Source of the DNA: Candidatus Accumulibacter sp. ACC003
GTDB lineage: Bacteria; Pseudomonadota; Gammaproteobacteria; Burkholderiales; Rhodocyclaceae
Direction of reading: 5' to 3'
Assembly: GCF_907163085.1 (NCBI RefSeq)
Contig: NZ_CAJQTX010000002.1
Span: forward strand, 1-64,000
Length of the DNA stretch: 64,000 nt
Part shown: piece after piece, positions 31,241-40,340 of the stretch
How the letters are laid out: each line of letters opens with the position of its first letter
Position numbering within the stretch: the first letter of the stretch is position 1
Program-made: the position numbers and the translations under genes
The notes under the pieces: model-generated
Seen by the model: the letters and a program-made list of their open reading frames with translations, nothing else
Told to the model about the DNA's origin: nothing
Databases searched by the model: none

Positions 31241-33829
31241 ATGGCTGACCTCACCCAGCAAGCAGGCGCTGCCGCCGCCAGCGCACCCGATCTCGAAAAG
31301 ATCCCGGTCGAGCAGGTCCTCGCGACACTCGCCGTCAAACCCGAGCAGGGCCTCAGCGCAGCCGAAGCGCAGCAGCGAGTCGCCCGCTACGGCCCGAACG
31401 CGATCATCGTCAAGGAAAAGAGCCTCGGCGAGCAAATTCGTGGCTACTTCACCGGCTCGATGGCCTACGTCATCGAGGCGGCGGCGCTGGTTTCGGCGCT
31501 GCTCGGCCACTGGGACGACTTCTTCATTATCGGTTCGCTGCTACTGTTCAATGCGGCGCTCGAATTCTGGCAGGACCGCAAGGCGTCGAACGCGCTGGCG
31601 GCGCTGAAGGCCGGCCTGGCGCCCGAGGCCACCGTCATGCGCGACAGCCAGTGGAGCACGGTGCAGGCGGCGACGCTGGTTCCCGGCGATATCGTCAAGA
31701 TCCGCCTCGGCGTGATCGTCCCGGCCGACCTGCGCTTGACCAGTGGCGAATTCGCGTCGATCGACCAGGCTGCGCTCACCGGCGAATCGCTGCCGGCGCG
31801 CAAGAAGGTCGGCGACGAAGCCTACGCCGGCAGCGTCGTCAAGCAGGGCGAGATGGAAGCCGTGGTCATCGCTACCGGCACCAATACCTTCTTCGGCCGC
31901 ACCGCCAAACTCGTCTCCGGCGCCGGCGCGGTCAGCCACGCGCAGAAGGCGATGTTCCAGATCAGCAACTTCCTGATCGTCGTCGCCGTCTGCCTGACGC
32001 TGATCCTGGTCGCCGTCAAGGTCTATCACGACATCGTGATCGCCAAGGACTGGAACGTCGCCGACGCCCTCGGCATCCTGCAGTTCGTGCTGGTGCTGAT
32101 GGTGGCGTCGATCCCGGTGGCGATGCCGGCGGTGTTCTCGATCACCATGGCGCTCGGCGCACTGGCGCTGTCGAAAGAGCAGGCGATCGTCTCCAAGCTG
32201 TCGGCGATCGAGGAAATGGCCGGCGTCGATATCCTCTGCTCGGACAAGACCGGCACGCTGACCAAGAACCAGTTGAGCCTCAGCGAGCCGATGCTCTTCG
32301 CCGCCAGCGATCCGCAGGACTGCATCCTGGCAGCGGCGCTGGCGTCCAAGCTCGAGGACAAGGACGCCATCGATACCGCGGTGATCACCGCGCTCAAGGA
32401 CCAGAGCGTCCTCAAGAGCTGGACGCTGACCAAATTCGTGGCCTTCGATCCGGTCACCAAGCGCACGCAGGCGACGGTTACCGACGCCAGTGGCAAATCC
32501 TTCGTGGTCGCCAAGGGTGCCCCGCAAGCGATCGTCGATCTTGCGCAGGCGCCGGCAGACGTCGCGCGAAAGGTCAAGGAAGCGGTCGACAAGCTGGCCG
32601 CGCAGGGCGCCCGGGCGCTCGGTGTGGCGCGTTCGGCCGATGACGGCGGCAGCTGGTCCTTCCTCGGCATCCTGCCGATGTTCGATCCGCCACGCGACGA
32701 CTCCAGGGAAACCATCGACAGGGCGGCGGAGAAAGGCGTGCGGGTGATGATGATCACCGGCGACGATACCGCCATCGCCATCGAGACGGCGCGCCAGCTG
32801 GGCATGGGTACGAACATCATCCCGGCGGCGGATGCCTTCCCCAAGGACATGGACCCCGACAACGTGCCGCCAGCGATCATCGACGCGATCGAACGCGCCG
32901 ACGGCTTCGCGCGCGTCTTCCCCGAGCACAAGTACGCCATCGTCAAGGCGCTGCAGTCGCGTGGCCACCTGGTGGCGATGACCGGCGACGGCGTCAATGA
33001 CGCGCCGGCATTGAAACAGGCCGATTGCGGCACCGCCGTTTCGGGCGCCACCGACGCCGCCCGCGGTGCCGCGGCGCTGATCCTGACGGCCCCCGGCCTG
33101 TCGGTGATCAACGGCGCCATCGACGAGGCGCGGCGGATCTTCGGGCGCATCAACAGCTACCTGATCTATCGCATCGCCTTGACCATCGACATCATGTTCG
33201 TCGTCGTCCTGTCGTCGATCTTCCTCGGCTTCTCGCCGCTGACGGCGATCATGATCGTCGTCATGTCGCTGCTCGACGATCTGCCGATGATGACCATCGC
33301 CTACGACAACACGCCGGTCAGTCCGCGGCCGGTACGCTGGGACCTGCCGCGGATCTTCGGCCTGGCCACGGTACTCGGCGCCTTCCTGGTCGCCGAATCG
33401 TTCGGTCTGCTGCTCTTCGGCGTCAAGGTGCTGTCGCTGCCACACCTGCAAGAGGCCTTCGGGCTGACCACGCACGCGCAGCTGCAGACGATGATGTTCG
33501 TACAACTCGTTGGCGGCGGCCAACTGCTGCTGTTCATCACCCGTACCGAGCACTGGTTCTTTCAGCGGCCCTTCCCAGCCGCACCGCTGTTCTGGGCGAT
33601 TGTCGGCACGCAGCTGACGGCGGCGCTGATGTGCGGCTTTGGCGTGCTGGTGCCGGCGATCCCCTGGCAGCTGATCGGCTGGGTATGGGTCTACCTGATC
33701 GCCTGGATGTTCGTCCTCGGCAGCGTCCGCATGATCTACGACCGCTTCGCCAACTACCGGACCGCGCGTCACACGAAGAGCGTCGACGTGGTCAATCAGT
33801 CGCTGCAGCCACACGTTCCGGCGGCCTAG
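31241..33829 (+). CDS. P-type proton-translocating ATPase (type IIIA)
   Basis: An 862-residue plasma-membrane H+-ATPase-like pump. In order: an actuator domain with ALTGESLPARK, the phosphorylation motif CSDKTGTLTKNQ (D335), a nucleotide-binding KGAPQ, the hinge MITGDDTAIAIETARQLG, MTGDGVNDAPALKQADCG, and a C-terminal membrane domain (RIALTIDIMFVVVLSSIFLGF). The order and spacing fit the type III H+-exporting group rather than metal or Ca2+ pumps. The ATG at 31241 follows GGAGGAA. PPK2 follows 41 bases later, and SulP after that, so the three probably form one transcript coupling phosphoryl energy, proton motive force and anion transport. Confidence 0.92.
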   Translation: MADLTQQAGAAAASAPDLEKIPVEQVLATLAVKPEQGLSAAEAQQRVARYGPNAIIVKEKSLGEQIRGYFTGSMAYVIEAAALVSALLGHWDDFFIIGSLLLFNAALEFWQDRKASNALAALKAGLAPEATVMRDSQWSTVQAATLVPGDIVKIRLGVIVPADLRLTSGEFASIDQAALTGESLPARKKVGDEAYAGSVVKQGEMEAVVIATGTNTFFGRTAKLVSGAGAVSHAQKAMFQISNFLIVVAVCLTLILVAVKVYHDIVIAKDWNVADALGILQFVLVLMVASIPVAMPAVFSITMALGALALSKEQAIVSKLSAIEEMAGVDILCSDKTGTLTKNQLSLSEPMLFAASDPQDCILAAALASKLEDKDAIDTAVITALKDQSVLKSWTLTKFVAFDPVTKRTQATVTDASGKSFVVAKGAPQAIVDLAQAPADVARKVKEAVDKLAAQGARALGVARSADDGGSWSFLGILPMFDPPRDDSRETIDRAAEKGVRVMMITGDDTAIAIETARQLGMGTNIIPAADAFPKDMDPDNVPPAIIDAIERADGFARVFPEHKYAIVKALQSRGHLVAMTGDGVNDAPALKQADCGTAVSGATDAARGAAALILTAPGLSVINGAIDEARRIFGRINSYLIYRIALTIDIMFVVVLSSIFLGFSPLTAIMIVVMSLLDDLPMMTIAYDNTPVSPRPVRWDLPRIFGLATVLGAFLVAESFGLLLFGVKVLSLPHLQEAFGLTTHAQLQTMMFVQLVGGGQLLLFITRTEHWFFQRPFPAAPLFWAIVGTQLTAALMCGFGVLVPAIPWQLIGWVWVYLIAWMFVLGSVRMIYDRFANYRTARHTKSVDVVNQSLQPHVPAA

Positions 33830-33870
33830 GCCTAGGCCGAGACCTGACAAGATCACCAGGAGAAAATACC

Positions 33871-34746
33871 ATGGACTACCGCAAACAATTCTTCGTCAGT
33901 CCCGGCGAGAAACTGAAACTGGCCGCCATCGATCCGGCGCACACCGCCGGCCACAGCTCGTCGGAAGACGCGCTGCCGGAGATTCAGAAACACGTCGCCC
34001 GGATGGCCGAGTCACAGGCTCTGCTCTACGCCGACGGCCAGCAGTCGCTGCTGGTCGTCCTGCAAGCGCTCGATGCCGCCGGCAAGGATGGCGTCGTCCG
34101 CCACCTGTTCACCGGCATGAATCCGCAGGGCACGTCGGTGTTCGGTTTCAAGCAACCGAGCGCCGAGGAAGCGGCGCACGACTTCCTCTGGCGCGCGCAT
34201 CAACGGACGCCGGCCAAGGGCGAGATCGTGGTCTTCAACCGCTCGCATTACGAGGACGTCCTGGTCGTGCGGGTACACCAGCTGGTGGCGAAAAGCGTCT
34301 GGTCGGGGCGCTACGAGCTGATCCGGGATTTCGAGAAGATGCTCGTCGCCAACGGCACGCGGATCGTCAAGTTTTTCCTGCACATCAGCCCCGAGGAGCA
34401 GTTGCTGCGCTTCAAGCAGCGGCTCGACGATCCGGCGCGCAACTGGAAAATCAGCGAAGGCGACTACTCCGAGCGCGAGTTCTGGTCCGCGTATGTCGAG
34501 GCCTACGAGGAAGCGCTGAGCAAGACCAGCAGCAAGGACGCTCCGTGGTACGTCATTCCCGCCAATCACAAGTGGTTCCGCAACCTGGCGATCTCGCAGA
34601 TCATTGCCGACACCATGGGCGAGATGGGGCTCAAGCTGCCACCGACGCGCGTCGACCTCAAGGAAATCACCGCCAAGTATCACGCCGCCGAGGCGGCGCA
34701 GGAAAAGCGCGCGGGCAAGGCGCCGAAGCCGCCGAGCAAGAAGTAG
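33871..34746 (+). CDS. ppk2: Polyphosphate:nucleotide phosphotransferase (PPK2 family)
   Basis: A 291-residue PPK2 protein, moving phosphate between polyphosphate and nucleotides. The P-loop region LDAAGKDGVVRHLFTGMNPQG (Walker A GKDG at 71-74) and the lid/Walker B region VVFNRSHYEDVLVVRVH are intact, as are RIVKFFLHIS and WYVIPANHKWFRNLA. The GKDG...NPQG form and length match the class-III-like 'polyphosphate:nucleotide phosphotransferase' group, which in characterised members makes ADP and ATP from AMP or ADP. The ATG follows CCAGGAG. Its place between a proton ATPase and a SulP carrier fits an organism that uses polyphosphate as an energy store. Confidence 0.93.
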   Translation: MDYRKQFFVSPGEKLKLAAIDPAHTAGHSSSEDALPEIQKHVARMAESQALLYADGQQSLLVVLQALDAAGKDGVVRHLFTGMNPQGTSVFGFKQPSAEEAAHDFLWRAHQRTPAKGEIVVFNRSHYEDVLVVRVHQLVAKSVWSGRYELIRDFEKMLVANGTRIVKFFLHISPEEQLLRFKQRLDDPARNWKISEGDYSEREFWSAYVEAYEEALSKTSSKDAPWYVIPANHKWFRNLAISQIIADTMGEMGLKLPPTRVDLKEITAKYHAAEAAQEKRAGKAPKPPSKK

Positions 34747-34767
34747 TTGGCTTGAGCAGGCGCGACG

Positions 34768-36513
34768 ATGACGCAAGATAGCGAAGACAAGAAGGGCTTC
34801 AGGCTGCCGCTTTTCCAGGGCATCCTGCCGCTCGACCGTTCGGGGCTGGGGAGCGACATTCTCGCCGGTTTCACGCTCGCCGCGCTGGCCATTCCGGGAA
34901 CGATGGGTTACACCAAGATCATCGGCACGCCGGTGATCACCGGGCTGTATACCATTCTCATCCCGATGAGCCTGTACGCCGTCTTCGGGTCGTCGCGGCA
35001 TTTGTCGGTCGGTGCCGATTCGGCGACCGCGGCGGTGGTCGCCGCCGGTCTCGCCGGCATGGCCGTGCGCGGTTCGAACGAGTGGCTGGCGCTGTGCAGC
35101 CTGCTGGCCCTGATGGCGGCGGTGATGATGTTTTCGGCGCGTGTGCTGCGGCTTGGTTTCCTCGCCGACTTTCTCTCGCGCACGGTGCTCACCGGCTTCA
35201 TGACCGGCGTCGGCGTGCAGGTCGCGCTGCTCGAGGTTTCCGGCCTGTTGGGCCTGCAGCGCACCAGCAACGAGCCGCTCAAGGAGATCGTGCACGATCT
35301 GCGGCTGCTCGGCGAGAGCAATCTCTATGCGGTCGGCGTGTCGCTCGCCGTGCTCGTGGTGATCATCGGTGGCAAGCGGATTTCGGCGAAGATCCCCGGC
35401 GGCCTGATCGCCGTCGTCGCCGCCATCGCCGTCAGTTGGTCGCTCAACCTGGGCGCCCATCTGGAGACGCTCGGCGCCGTTCCCAGCGGCCTGCCGACGC
35501 TCGGCCTGCCACACGTCGATTGGAGCTGGGCGCTGGTCGAGAAGCTGCTGCCGATCGCCTTTGCCTGCTTCGTCGTGATTCTCGCGCAGAGCGCCGCTAC
35601 TTCGCGCGCCTACGCGGCAAAGTACAGTGATCGCTTCGACGAGAACGTCGATATGGTCGGGCTGGGAATGGCCAACCTTGGCGCCGGCTTGTCGGGCACC
35701 TTCATCGTCAATGGCAGCCCGACCAACACGGCGATGGTCGACGGCGGCGGCGGCCGCAGCCAGGTGTCGCAGCTCACCACCTGCGTCCTGGTGCTACTGG
35801 TCCTGCTCTTCCTGACCGGGCCACTGGCGCATTTGCCGACGGCCGTACTCTCGGCGATCGTTTTCCTGGTCGCGGTAAAAATGATCGATGTCCAGGGGAT
35901 GCGCCGGATCTTCGTCGAAGCACGTGCCGAGTTCTGGGTCGCCTTGCTGACCGCGGCAACCGTCGTCGTCGTTGGCGTCGAGCAGGGAATCATCCTGGCG
36001 ATGGTCTTGTCGCTGGTCGATCACGTGCGGCGGGGCTACCGTGGCACCAATGTCGTTATCGTCGCCGACAAGAGAAAAAAAGGCTGGCAGACGGTTCCCC
36101 TGAGCACGCCGCAGCACATCGCACCGGGACTCATGGTTTATCTGTTCAGCCACAGCCTCTACTACGCCAACGCCGGCCAGTTCGCCGACGAGGTCCTGCG
36201 CCTGGCAACAAGCAAGGCGCAGCCGCCGCTGGCCTGGCTGTGCATCGAAGCGGCGGCGATTGGTGACCTAGACTTCTCGGCTGCGGCGATGCTGCGCGAC
36301 ACCAGCGCGCTGCTCAAGCAGCAGGGTATCCGACTGGTGTTCGCCAATGTTTCCGCGCCGGTGCGCGACCAATTCGACCGCCATGGCATTAGCGAGGCGA
36401 TCGGTAGCGACGCGTTCTATGGCTCCGTCCATGCCGTCGTCGCGACCTACGAGAAACAATGCGCGGCGCCGCTGGAGAACACAGCCGAAGGCGGCGGCCC
36501 CGCGCACTCTTGA
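34768..36513 (+). CDS. SulP family anion permease with STAS domain
   Basis: A 581-residue SLC26/SulP transporter. Hydrophobic helices begin near residue 28 (DILAGFTLAALAIPGTMGYTKI). The SulP signature region SVGADSATAAVVAAG and the conserved NGSPTNTAMVDGGGGRSQ follow. The C-terminal STAS domain (from about residue 450) has LAWLCIEAAAIGDLDFSAA and IRLVFANVSAPVRDQFDR. Candidate substrates of the family are sulfate, bicarbonate and dicarboxylates. Co-location with a proton ATPase suggests proton- or cation-coupled uptake, and bicarbonate would suit a RuBisCO-bearing cell, but neither is shown. It starts 21 bases after PPK2. Confidence 0.92.
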   Translation: MTQDSEDKKGFRLPLFQGILPLDRSGLGSDILAGFTLAALAIPGTMGYTKIIGTPVITGLYTILIPMSLYAVFGSSRHLSVGADSATAAVVAAGLAGMAVRGSNEWLALCSLLALMAAVMMFSARVLRLGFLADFLSRTVLTGFMTGVGVQVALLEVSGLLGLQRTSNEPLKEIVHDLRLLGESNLYAVGVSLAVLVVIIGGKRISAKIPGGLIAVVAAIAVSWSLNLGAHLETLGAVPSGLPTLGLPHVDWSWALVEKLLPIAFACFVVILAQSAATSRAYAAKYSDRFDENVDMVGLGMANLGAGLSGTFIVNGSPTNTAMVDGGGGRSQVSQLTTCVLVLLVLLFLTGPLAHLPTAVLSAIVFLVAVKMIDVQGMRRIFVEARAEFWVALLTAATVVVVGVEQGIILAMVLSLVDHVRRGYRGTNVVIVADKRKKGWQTVPLSTPQHIAPGLMVYLFSHSLYYANAGQFADEVLRLATSKAQPPLAWLCIEAAAIGDLDFSAAAMLRDTSALLKQQGIRLVFANVSAPVRDQFDRHGISEAIGSDAFYGSVHAVVATYEKQCAAPLENTAEGGGPAHS

Positions 36514-37036
36514 TGCTTGCCACGTGCCCGCGCATGGCAGGCGTGGCGCGCGTCGTCGCCGTATGGGATACCGTCGGCGCGCTGGGCATTCCGACCTATG
36601 CGGGCGGCAAGCACGTGGACACCTTCGAGTTTGCCGATACCCGGCTGAGCGGGAAAGTCAGGCACGGTTTTCGCGCGGTTGCGCTCGATGAGCGCCGCAG
36701 GGACTTCACGCCGACGTTGGCGGCGGCTACCGGGTCGCCAATCACGAGGGTGGCCTGTCGGATGGCGCCTTGCAGTGGAAGCTCGACCGCCTGCAGGCGA
36801 CTGGCCTTCTGCTGGTCAGCGCGCCCGCGTCGCCGATAGCGCCGAACCCGGCCGGCACCGCACACCAGCCCTGGCAGCACAAGCCGTGGACGCTTCTCGG
36901 CGTCTCGCTCGGGGCGAGGAGTTTTCCACCAGGGACGCCCGCGGACCCATCGATTGCCACGCGTCGCGGCGCCGGCAAGGTCGTTCCGGAACCCGGCGAA
37001 GCCGGCAGGCCTTATCAACCGGCAAACCTGCCATGA
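36514..37036 (+). pseudogene. Decayed DUF2235 (alpha/beta hydrolase) remnant
   Basis: Two DUF2235 segments survive in different frames. The first (about 36535-36715) reads VVAVWDTVGALGIP, FEFADTRLSGKVRHGFRAVALDERR, DFTPTL. The second (about 36722-37036) reads GGYRVANHEGGLSDGALQWKLDRLQATG and ends [10 protein letters not shown]... YQPANLP with a stop. The N-terminal lipase core with its catalytic serine is absent, and the piece between the two segments (normally W...WFPGVHADVGGG) is deleted. DUF2235 is found in type VI secretion Tle1-like effectors and related hydrolases. The remnant directly abuts the SulP stop, implying an old deletion or insertion junction. Confidence 0.75.
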
Positions 37037-37352
37037 CGCGACAAGAACATCGCCATCTGGCGCACCGTCGCCGCAACAACTGCGCGGGCGCATGAACCGA
37101 GCGATCTGCAAGCGCTGCCAGCAATCGCGACACGATCGTCGGGACCCCGAGCACGACGTGATCCACGCCGACCACTTTCGCGACCACGCACCATTTTCCG
37201 GCGACCGCCTCGGGGGCGTCCTCGACTTCTATTTCGCCTGCGGCGATGACCTGTTTTTCGACTTGGCGCTCACGGCCAACGACCGGCGCGCTGCCCGACG
37301 GCGCACTCGACGGATCGATGGCGGCGATAGCACGATAGCTGTCGCGCACCGA

Positions 37353-37858
37353 TCGTTCCATGCGGGCGATAAAGCGATGACTGCAGAAGTACGAGCGCTG
37401 GATCAAAAAGTATCGGCGCTGGATCGTCGCGATAGAAGCTCGGGTGAAAAAGTATCACGCGTCGGCAAAAATCATCCACGCGTCCATCGCCGCGATCGAT
37501 GGAGCGATGGCGGCGATGGAACGATCGATGCTGCGCATTGATCGTTGTCGATGTCGCACATGGATCGTTCCATGCGGGCGATGCAACGATGACTGCGGAA
37601 GTACGAGTTCTGGATCAAAAAGTATCGGCACTGGATCGTCGCGATAGAAGCCCGGGTGAAAAAGTATCACGCGTCGGCAAAAATCATCCACGCGGCCATC
37701 GCCGCGATCGACGGATCGATGGCGGCGATGGAACGATCGATGCTGCGCATAGATTCCTATCGATGTCGCACATGGATCGTTCCATGCGGGCGACGCAGCG
37801 ATGACTGCGGAAGTACGAGTGCCGGATCAAAAAGTATCGGCACTGGATCGGCAAGGAT
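37353..37858. repeat. Tandem repeat, 212-bp unit, about 2.4 copies
   Basis: The motif TCGTTCCATGCGGGCGA recurs at 37353, 37565 and 37777, exactly 212 bases apart, and the bases between copies match at more than 90% by eye. The third copy breaks off near 37858. A degenerate partial copy may precede the first (from about 37305). The period is not a multiple of three, so a protein repeat would change frame each time, which argues against a simple coding repeat. One frame in each unit does read an amphipathic Lys/Ile/Ala-rich peptide ([12 protein letters not shown]). It is neither CRISPR-like nor an IS. Function is unknown. Confidence 0.8.
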
Positions 37859-37962
37859 GAAGAATGGAGCAACAAGGTCGAAGCGTGATCGACGCGCCTG
37901 CAGTGGCCGATCGATCCGCTCCAGGCTTCGCTGGCGGCGATCGGCGCGCCTATCGAAAACAG

Positions 37963-38319
37963 TCAGCGATCGCCGTCGCGCAGCGAATTCTTCATCGCCG
38001 TGATGAAACGATCGCCGCCGACGATCGACGGCTCGATTGACGGCGCCCAGGCTTCGACGCGCGCCGTTCGCTTGAGCGAACTCCAGGAGTGCGTCTCACG
38101 CAGGTCGGCAAAGTAGTCCAACAGGTCGGCCTCGCTCAGATCGTCGATCTGCTGAGCGAAGTAGCCTCCTCCCACCCGGCGGATGGCGCGCGAATACGCG
38201 TCGATCGTCTTCGGCTGCAAGCCCTTGAGCTTCAGGTGCTTCTGGTGCAACTCGTAGTTCGTGTCATAAATCGTCGTTGCGACAGCGGGCATGTCTTCCA
38301 TCTTGCGGTAGGCTCGCAT
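37963..38319 (-). pseudogene. Truncated tyrosine recombinase, N-terminal SAM-like domain only
   Basis: The minus-strand frame begins at 38319 and reads YELHQKHLKLKGLQPKTIDA and YFAQQIDDLSEADLLDYFAD, the DNA-binding N-terminal domain of phage-integrase-type recombinases. After ETHSWSSLK (about 38070) the similarity stops and the sequence continues with unrelated residues to 37963. The catalytic Arg/His/Tyr domain is missing, so it cannot be active. It lies between the tandem repeat and the toxin-antitoxin pair and marks past recombination here. Confidence 0.7.
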
Positions 38320-38589
38320 TCGTCATGAACGTCCCTCGGATGAGGGGCGAGGTGATATCTTGACTTCAAGACGACGACAGCGCCGCTGTTTCCTCCGCGT
38401 AGCGGCTTCGTCCAAGCCTTCGCTGCAGCCGACCTGCTACGGCTGGCTGCGCCAGCCTACGCTGGTGGCTGAGCTCAAACATTGGGCACCAGCGGCGCCT
38501 CTCCCAGTCCGTATTCTCAGGAGAAAACAGCCCGTCCGTTCAACCTTGTGGCACTCTGTTGCCTCAAGGTCAGTTTAAAGGAGACAGCC

Positions 38590-38814
38590 ATGTCAATTAC
38601 CGTTGAAGTACTAGAGGCCGAGGCTCTGAACCTGTCCGTCGCGGAGCGATCTCGCTTGGTTGAAAAGCTGATCGTGAGCCTCGACAGAGAACCCGATGTC
38701 GAATCGGCTTGGGCCACGGAAGTCGCGCGGCGTCACGCTGAGATTGAAAGCGGTGCTGTATCGCTTCTTCCAGGTGCCGAGGCGCTTGCCCGGTTGAAAA
38801 CTGAGTTTCAGTGA
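38590..38814 (+). CDS. Antitoxin of a ParE/RelE-type addiction module
   Basis: A 74-residue protein of the 'putative addiction module component' type. MSITVEVLEAEALNLSVAER is followed by SRLVEKLIVSLDREPDVESAW and EVARRHAEIESG, the usual pattern of these small helical antitoxins. The ATG at 38590 follows AAAGGAG. Its stop overlaps the toxin start (GTGA), indicating translational coupling. The pair sits immediately upstream of an apparent attC half-site, so it could be a mobile integron cassette. Confidence 0.85.
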   Translation: MSITVEVLEAEALNLSVAERSRLVEKLIVSLDREPDVESAWATEVARRHAEIESGAVSLLPGAEALARLKTEFQ

Positions 38815-39107
38815 TTTACTCGTTTCATCCTGAGGCTGAGTCCGACCTTCGGGAAGCGGCCGAATACTATCGAGAGCGCGGTGGTAATCCTTTGGCGCAG
38901 GCTTTGCTCGCCGAGTTCGAGCACGCTATGCACCTGCTGCTTGAGCACCCGATGCTCGGTGCCGTGTGGCTTCACGGTAGCCGTCGGCTGGTCATTAAGC
39001 ACTTCCCGTATTCCATCGCCTATTCCCTTGCTGACCAAGACATTCGCGTATTGGCCGTCGCCCATCACAGCCGTCGGCCCGGCTATTGGCGAAAGCGGAA
39101 GTGGTAG
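38811..39107 (+). CDS. ParE/RelE-family toxin
   Basis: A 98-residue plasmid-stabilisation-type toxin starting with GTG at 38811 inside the antitoxin stop. It shows FHPEAESDLREAAEYYRERG at the N-terminus, the central LLLEHPMLGAVW, the arginine-bearing GSRRLVIKHFPYSIAY and the C-terminal IRVLAVAHHSRRPGYW, all typical of ParE/RelE folds. ParE members poison gyrase and RelE members cleave mRNA; sequence alone does not decide between them. The pair is complete and apparently functional. Confidence 0.88.
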   Translation: MIYSFHPEAESDLREAAEYYRERGGNPLAQALLAEFEHAMHLLLEHPMLGAVWLHGSRRLVIKHFPYSIAYSLADQDIRVLAVAHHSRRPGYWRKRKW

Positions 39108-39120
39108 CCCCAACCCTGGT

Positions 39121-39137
39121 GCCTAACGAAAAAGGAT
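39121..39137 (+). other. Left half of a probable integron attC site
   Basis: GCCTAAC (39121-39127) fits the attC R-box consensus RYYYAAC and lies 13 bases after the ParE toxin stop. The outer IS begins at 39138, after the target duplication AGGAT. Joined to the right half at 44008-44045, the site is 55 bases and folds with R boxes paired, an unpaired spacer, an 8-bp L stem and one extrahelical G, as attC sites do. Confidence 0.55.
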
Positions 39138-39151
39138 CAGAAAACCTGATC

Positions 39152-39944
39152 TCACGGATTTTGCGATGTACCGAGTTGCAGGATCAAGCGGAGGTTGGAG
39201 CGTGGGAAGACAGTCTCGGTAGAGTTCAACTCGTCACAGAGTTTTCGGACGGCGCGGTCAGACACGCCATGGGCCATGTGGTGCAGGCGTACGGTCAAGG
39301 TTCCAGCCTGAGCGTCGGGGAGCAAATCCGCTTCGGTCGTGTAGATCGCGCGTAGCAAGCTGCGTGCCTCGTCCGGGCGCGCGAGCAAGGGTGCCAGGAC
39401 GTTGGCCATGGCCGTTTCGGCGCGATAGGCAATCATCTTGAGCGTGTCGAGCAGCTGCTTGCTGTGGGTGCTCAGCCGGCGAAATCGGTTTTCTTCGGGC
39501 AAGTCCTTAATGTCGAGATGAGAGGGTGTCTCCTTGCGTTGTTCCTTCAGGGTCTTGAGTTCGTCTTGCAGATGTTCGATCTCGTCGTGGGCCGCGGCCT
39601 TTTTTGCGACAAAAGCATCGACTTTCACGGGGTCAATCGTCTCGTTGAGGTTGAGCGCGCCGAATTGGGCGAGCCGGCGGCTGAGCTTGCTGGTCAGCGA
39701 GCGCACCTGGCCGTCGAGGGTTCTGCGAGCCGGGTTAACGACGCGTGCGGTATCAGGAATTTGTTCGGTCTGATAGTCGGCCAAGCGGTCCAGGGCAAAG
39801 TGTTCACGGGCATACTTGAAGAAATTTTCCTGAGACCACCGGGCGAACAGGGTGGCCGCCAGGAGCCCTATGCCGGATTGGTAATCCGTGCTGATCAGGG
39901 CGACCTGGCGACCGGTGTGACAGAGCTTGCGTATCTCGCGTACC
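39152..39944 (-). pseudogene. Outer IS transposase, C-terminal fragment
   Basis: This holds the C-terminal third of the transposase split by the IS66 element. It continues exactly in frame from the N-terminal part across the 8-bp target duplication, joining LLGGVLWVR to EIRKLCHTGRQVALISTDYQ. FARWSQENFFKYAREHFALD probably supplies the catalytic Glu. A coiled-coil region (KKAAAHDEIEHLQDELKTLKEQRK) follows. The stop at 39152-39154 overlaps the left terminal repeat of the outer IS. It has no start of its own. Confidence 0.8.
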
Positions 39945-40019
39945 GTAAGCGTCCAGCCCGACCATCTATAAGTTATCCCTGCTCTCGTTCAAGCTGACGA
40001 CTTTCGACGAGAGGAAGAC

Positions 40020-40340
40020 ATGGACAAGAACGCGGAGCGGGAAGCGTACTGGCGCGCGCATGTGGGTGCCTGGCGGGCGAGCGGCGAGAGCCAGAAGGCG
40101 TATTGCCACCGTCAAGGGCTGAAGGAGCACTCGCTCAGCTACTGGCACCTTCGCCTGGCAAGAGGCGAAAGCGCGCCTGGAGCCGAGACGCCATTGACGC
40201 TGATTCCGGCGGTGAAGATCGGCAATAGCCCGAGCGCACAGCCGAGCCTGTCGCTCGACACGCCCACCGGCTGGCGCCTGGAATTTGCGGCGCTGCCTCC
40301 GGCCACGTGGTTGGCCGCGCTCTGCGCTGAACATTCATGA
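40020..40340 (+). CDS. tnpA: IS66 accessory protein TnpA
   Basis: A 106-residue protein with the IS66 OrfA pattern AYWRAHVGAWRASGESQKAYCHRQGLKEHSLSYWHLRL, a small helix-turn-helix DNA-binding module. The ATG at 40020 lies 75 bases inside the left end. Its stop overlaps the tnpB start by 4 bases (ATGA). It is an accessory factor needed for transposition of this family. Confidence 0.92.
   Translation: MDKNAEREAYWRAHVGAWRASGESQKAYCHRQGLKEHSLSYWHLRLARGESAPGAETPLTLIPAVKIGNSPSAQPSLSLDTPTGWRLEFAALPPATWLAALCAEHS

Noticed and set aside
31541-33856. 771-residue open frame on the minus strand opposite the proton ATPase
   Set aside because: It is wholly antisense to a gene with complete P-type ATPase motifs, and its Arg/Asp/Gln-rich composition is typical of shadow frames in GC-rich DNA.
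36816-37406. 196-residue minus-strand frame across the DUF2235 remnant
   Set aside because: It is antisense to recognisable DUF2235 segments and has no identifiable domain of its own.
37353-37858. CRISPR array
   Set aside because: The unit is 212 bases and nearly identical throughout. There are no short repeats alternating with unique spacers, and no cas genes.
38420-38500. A second attC site upstream of the antitoxin gene
   Set aside because: A TTGGGC-like core and short palindromes are present, but the R and L boxes do not pair in the attC pattern.
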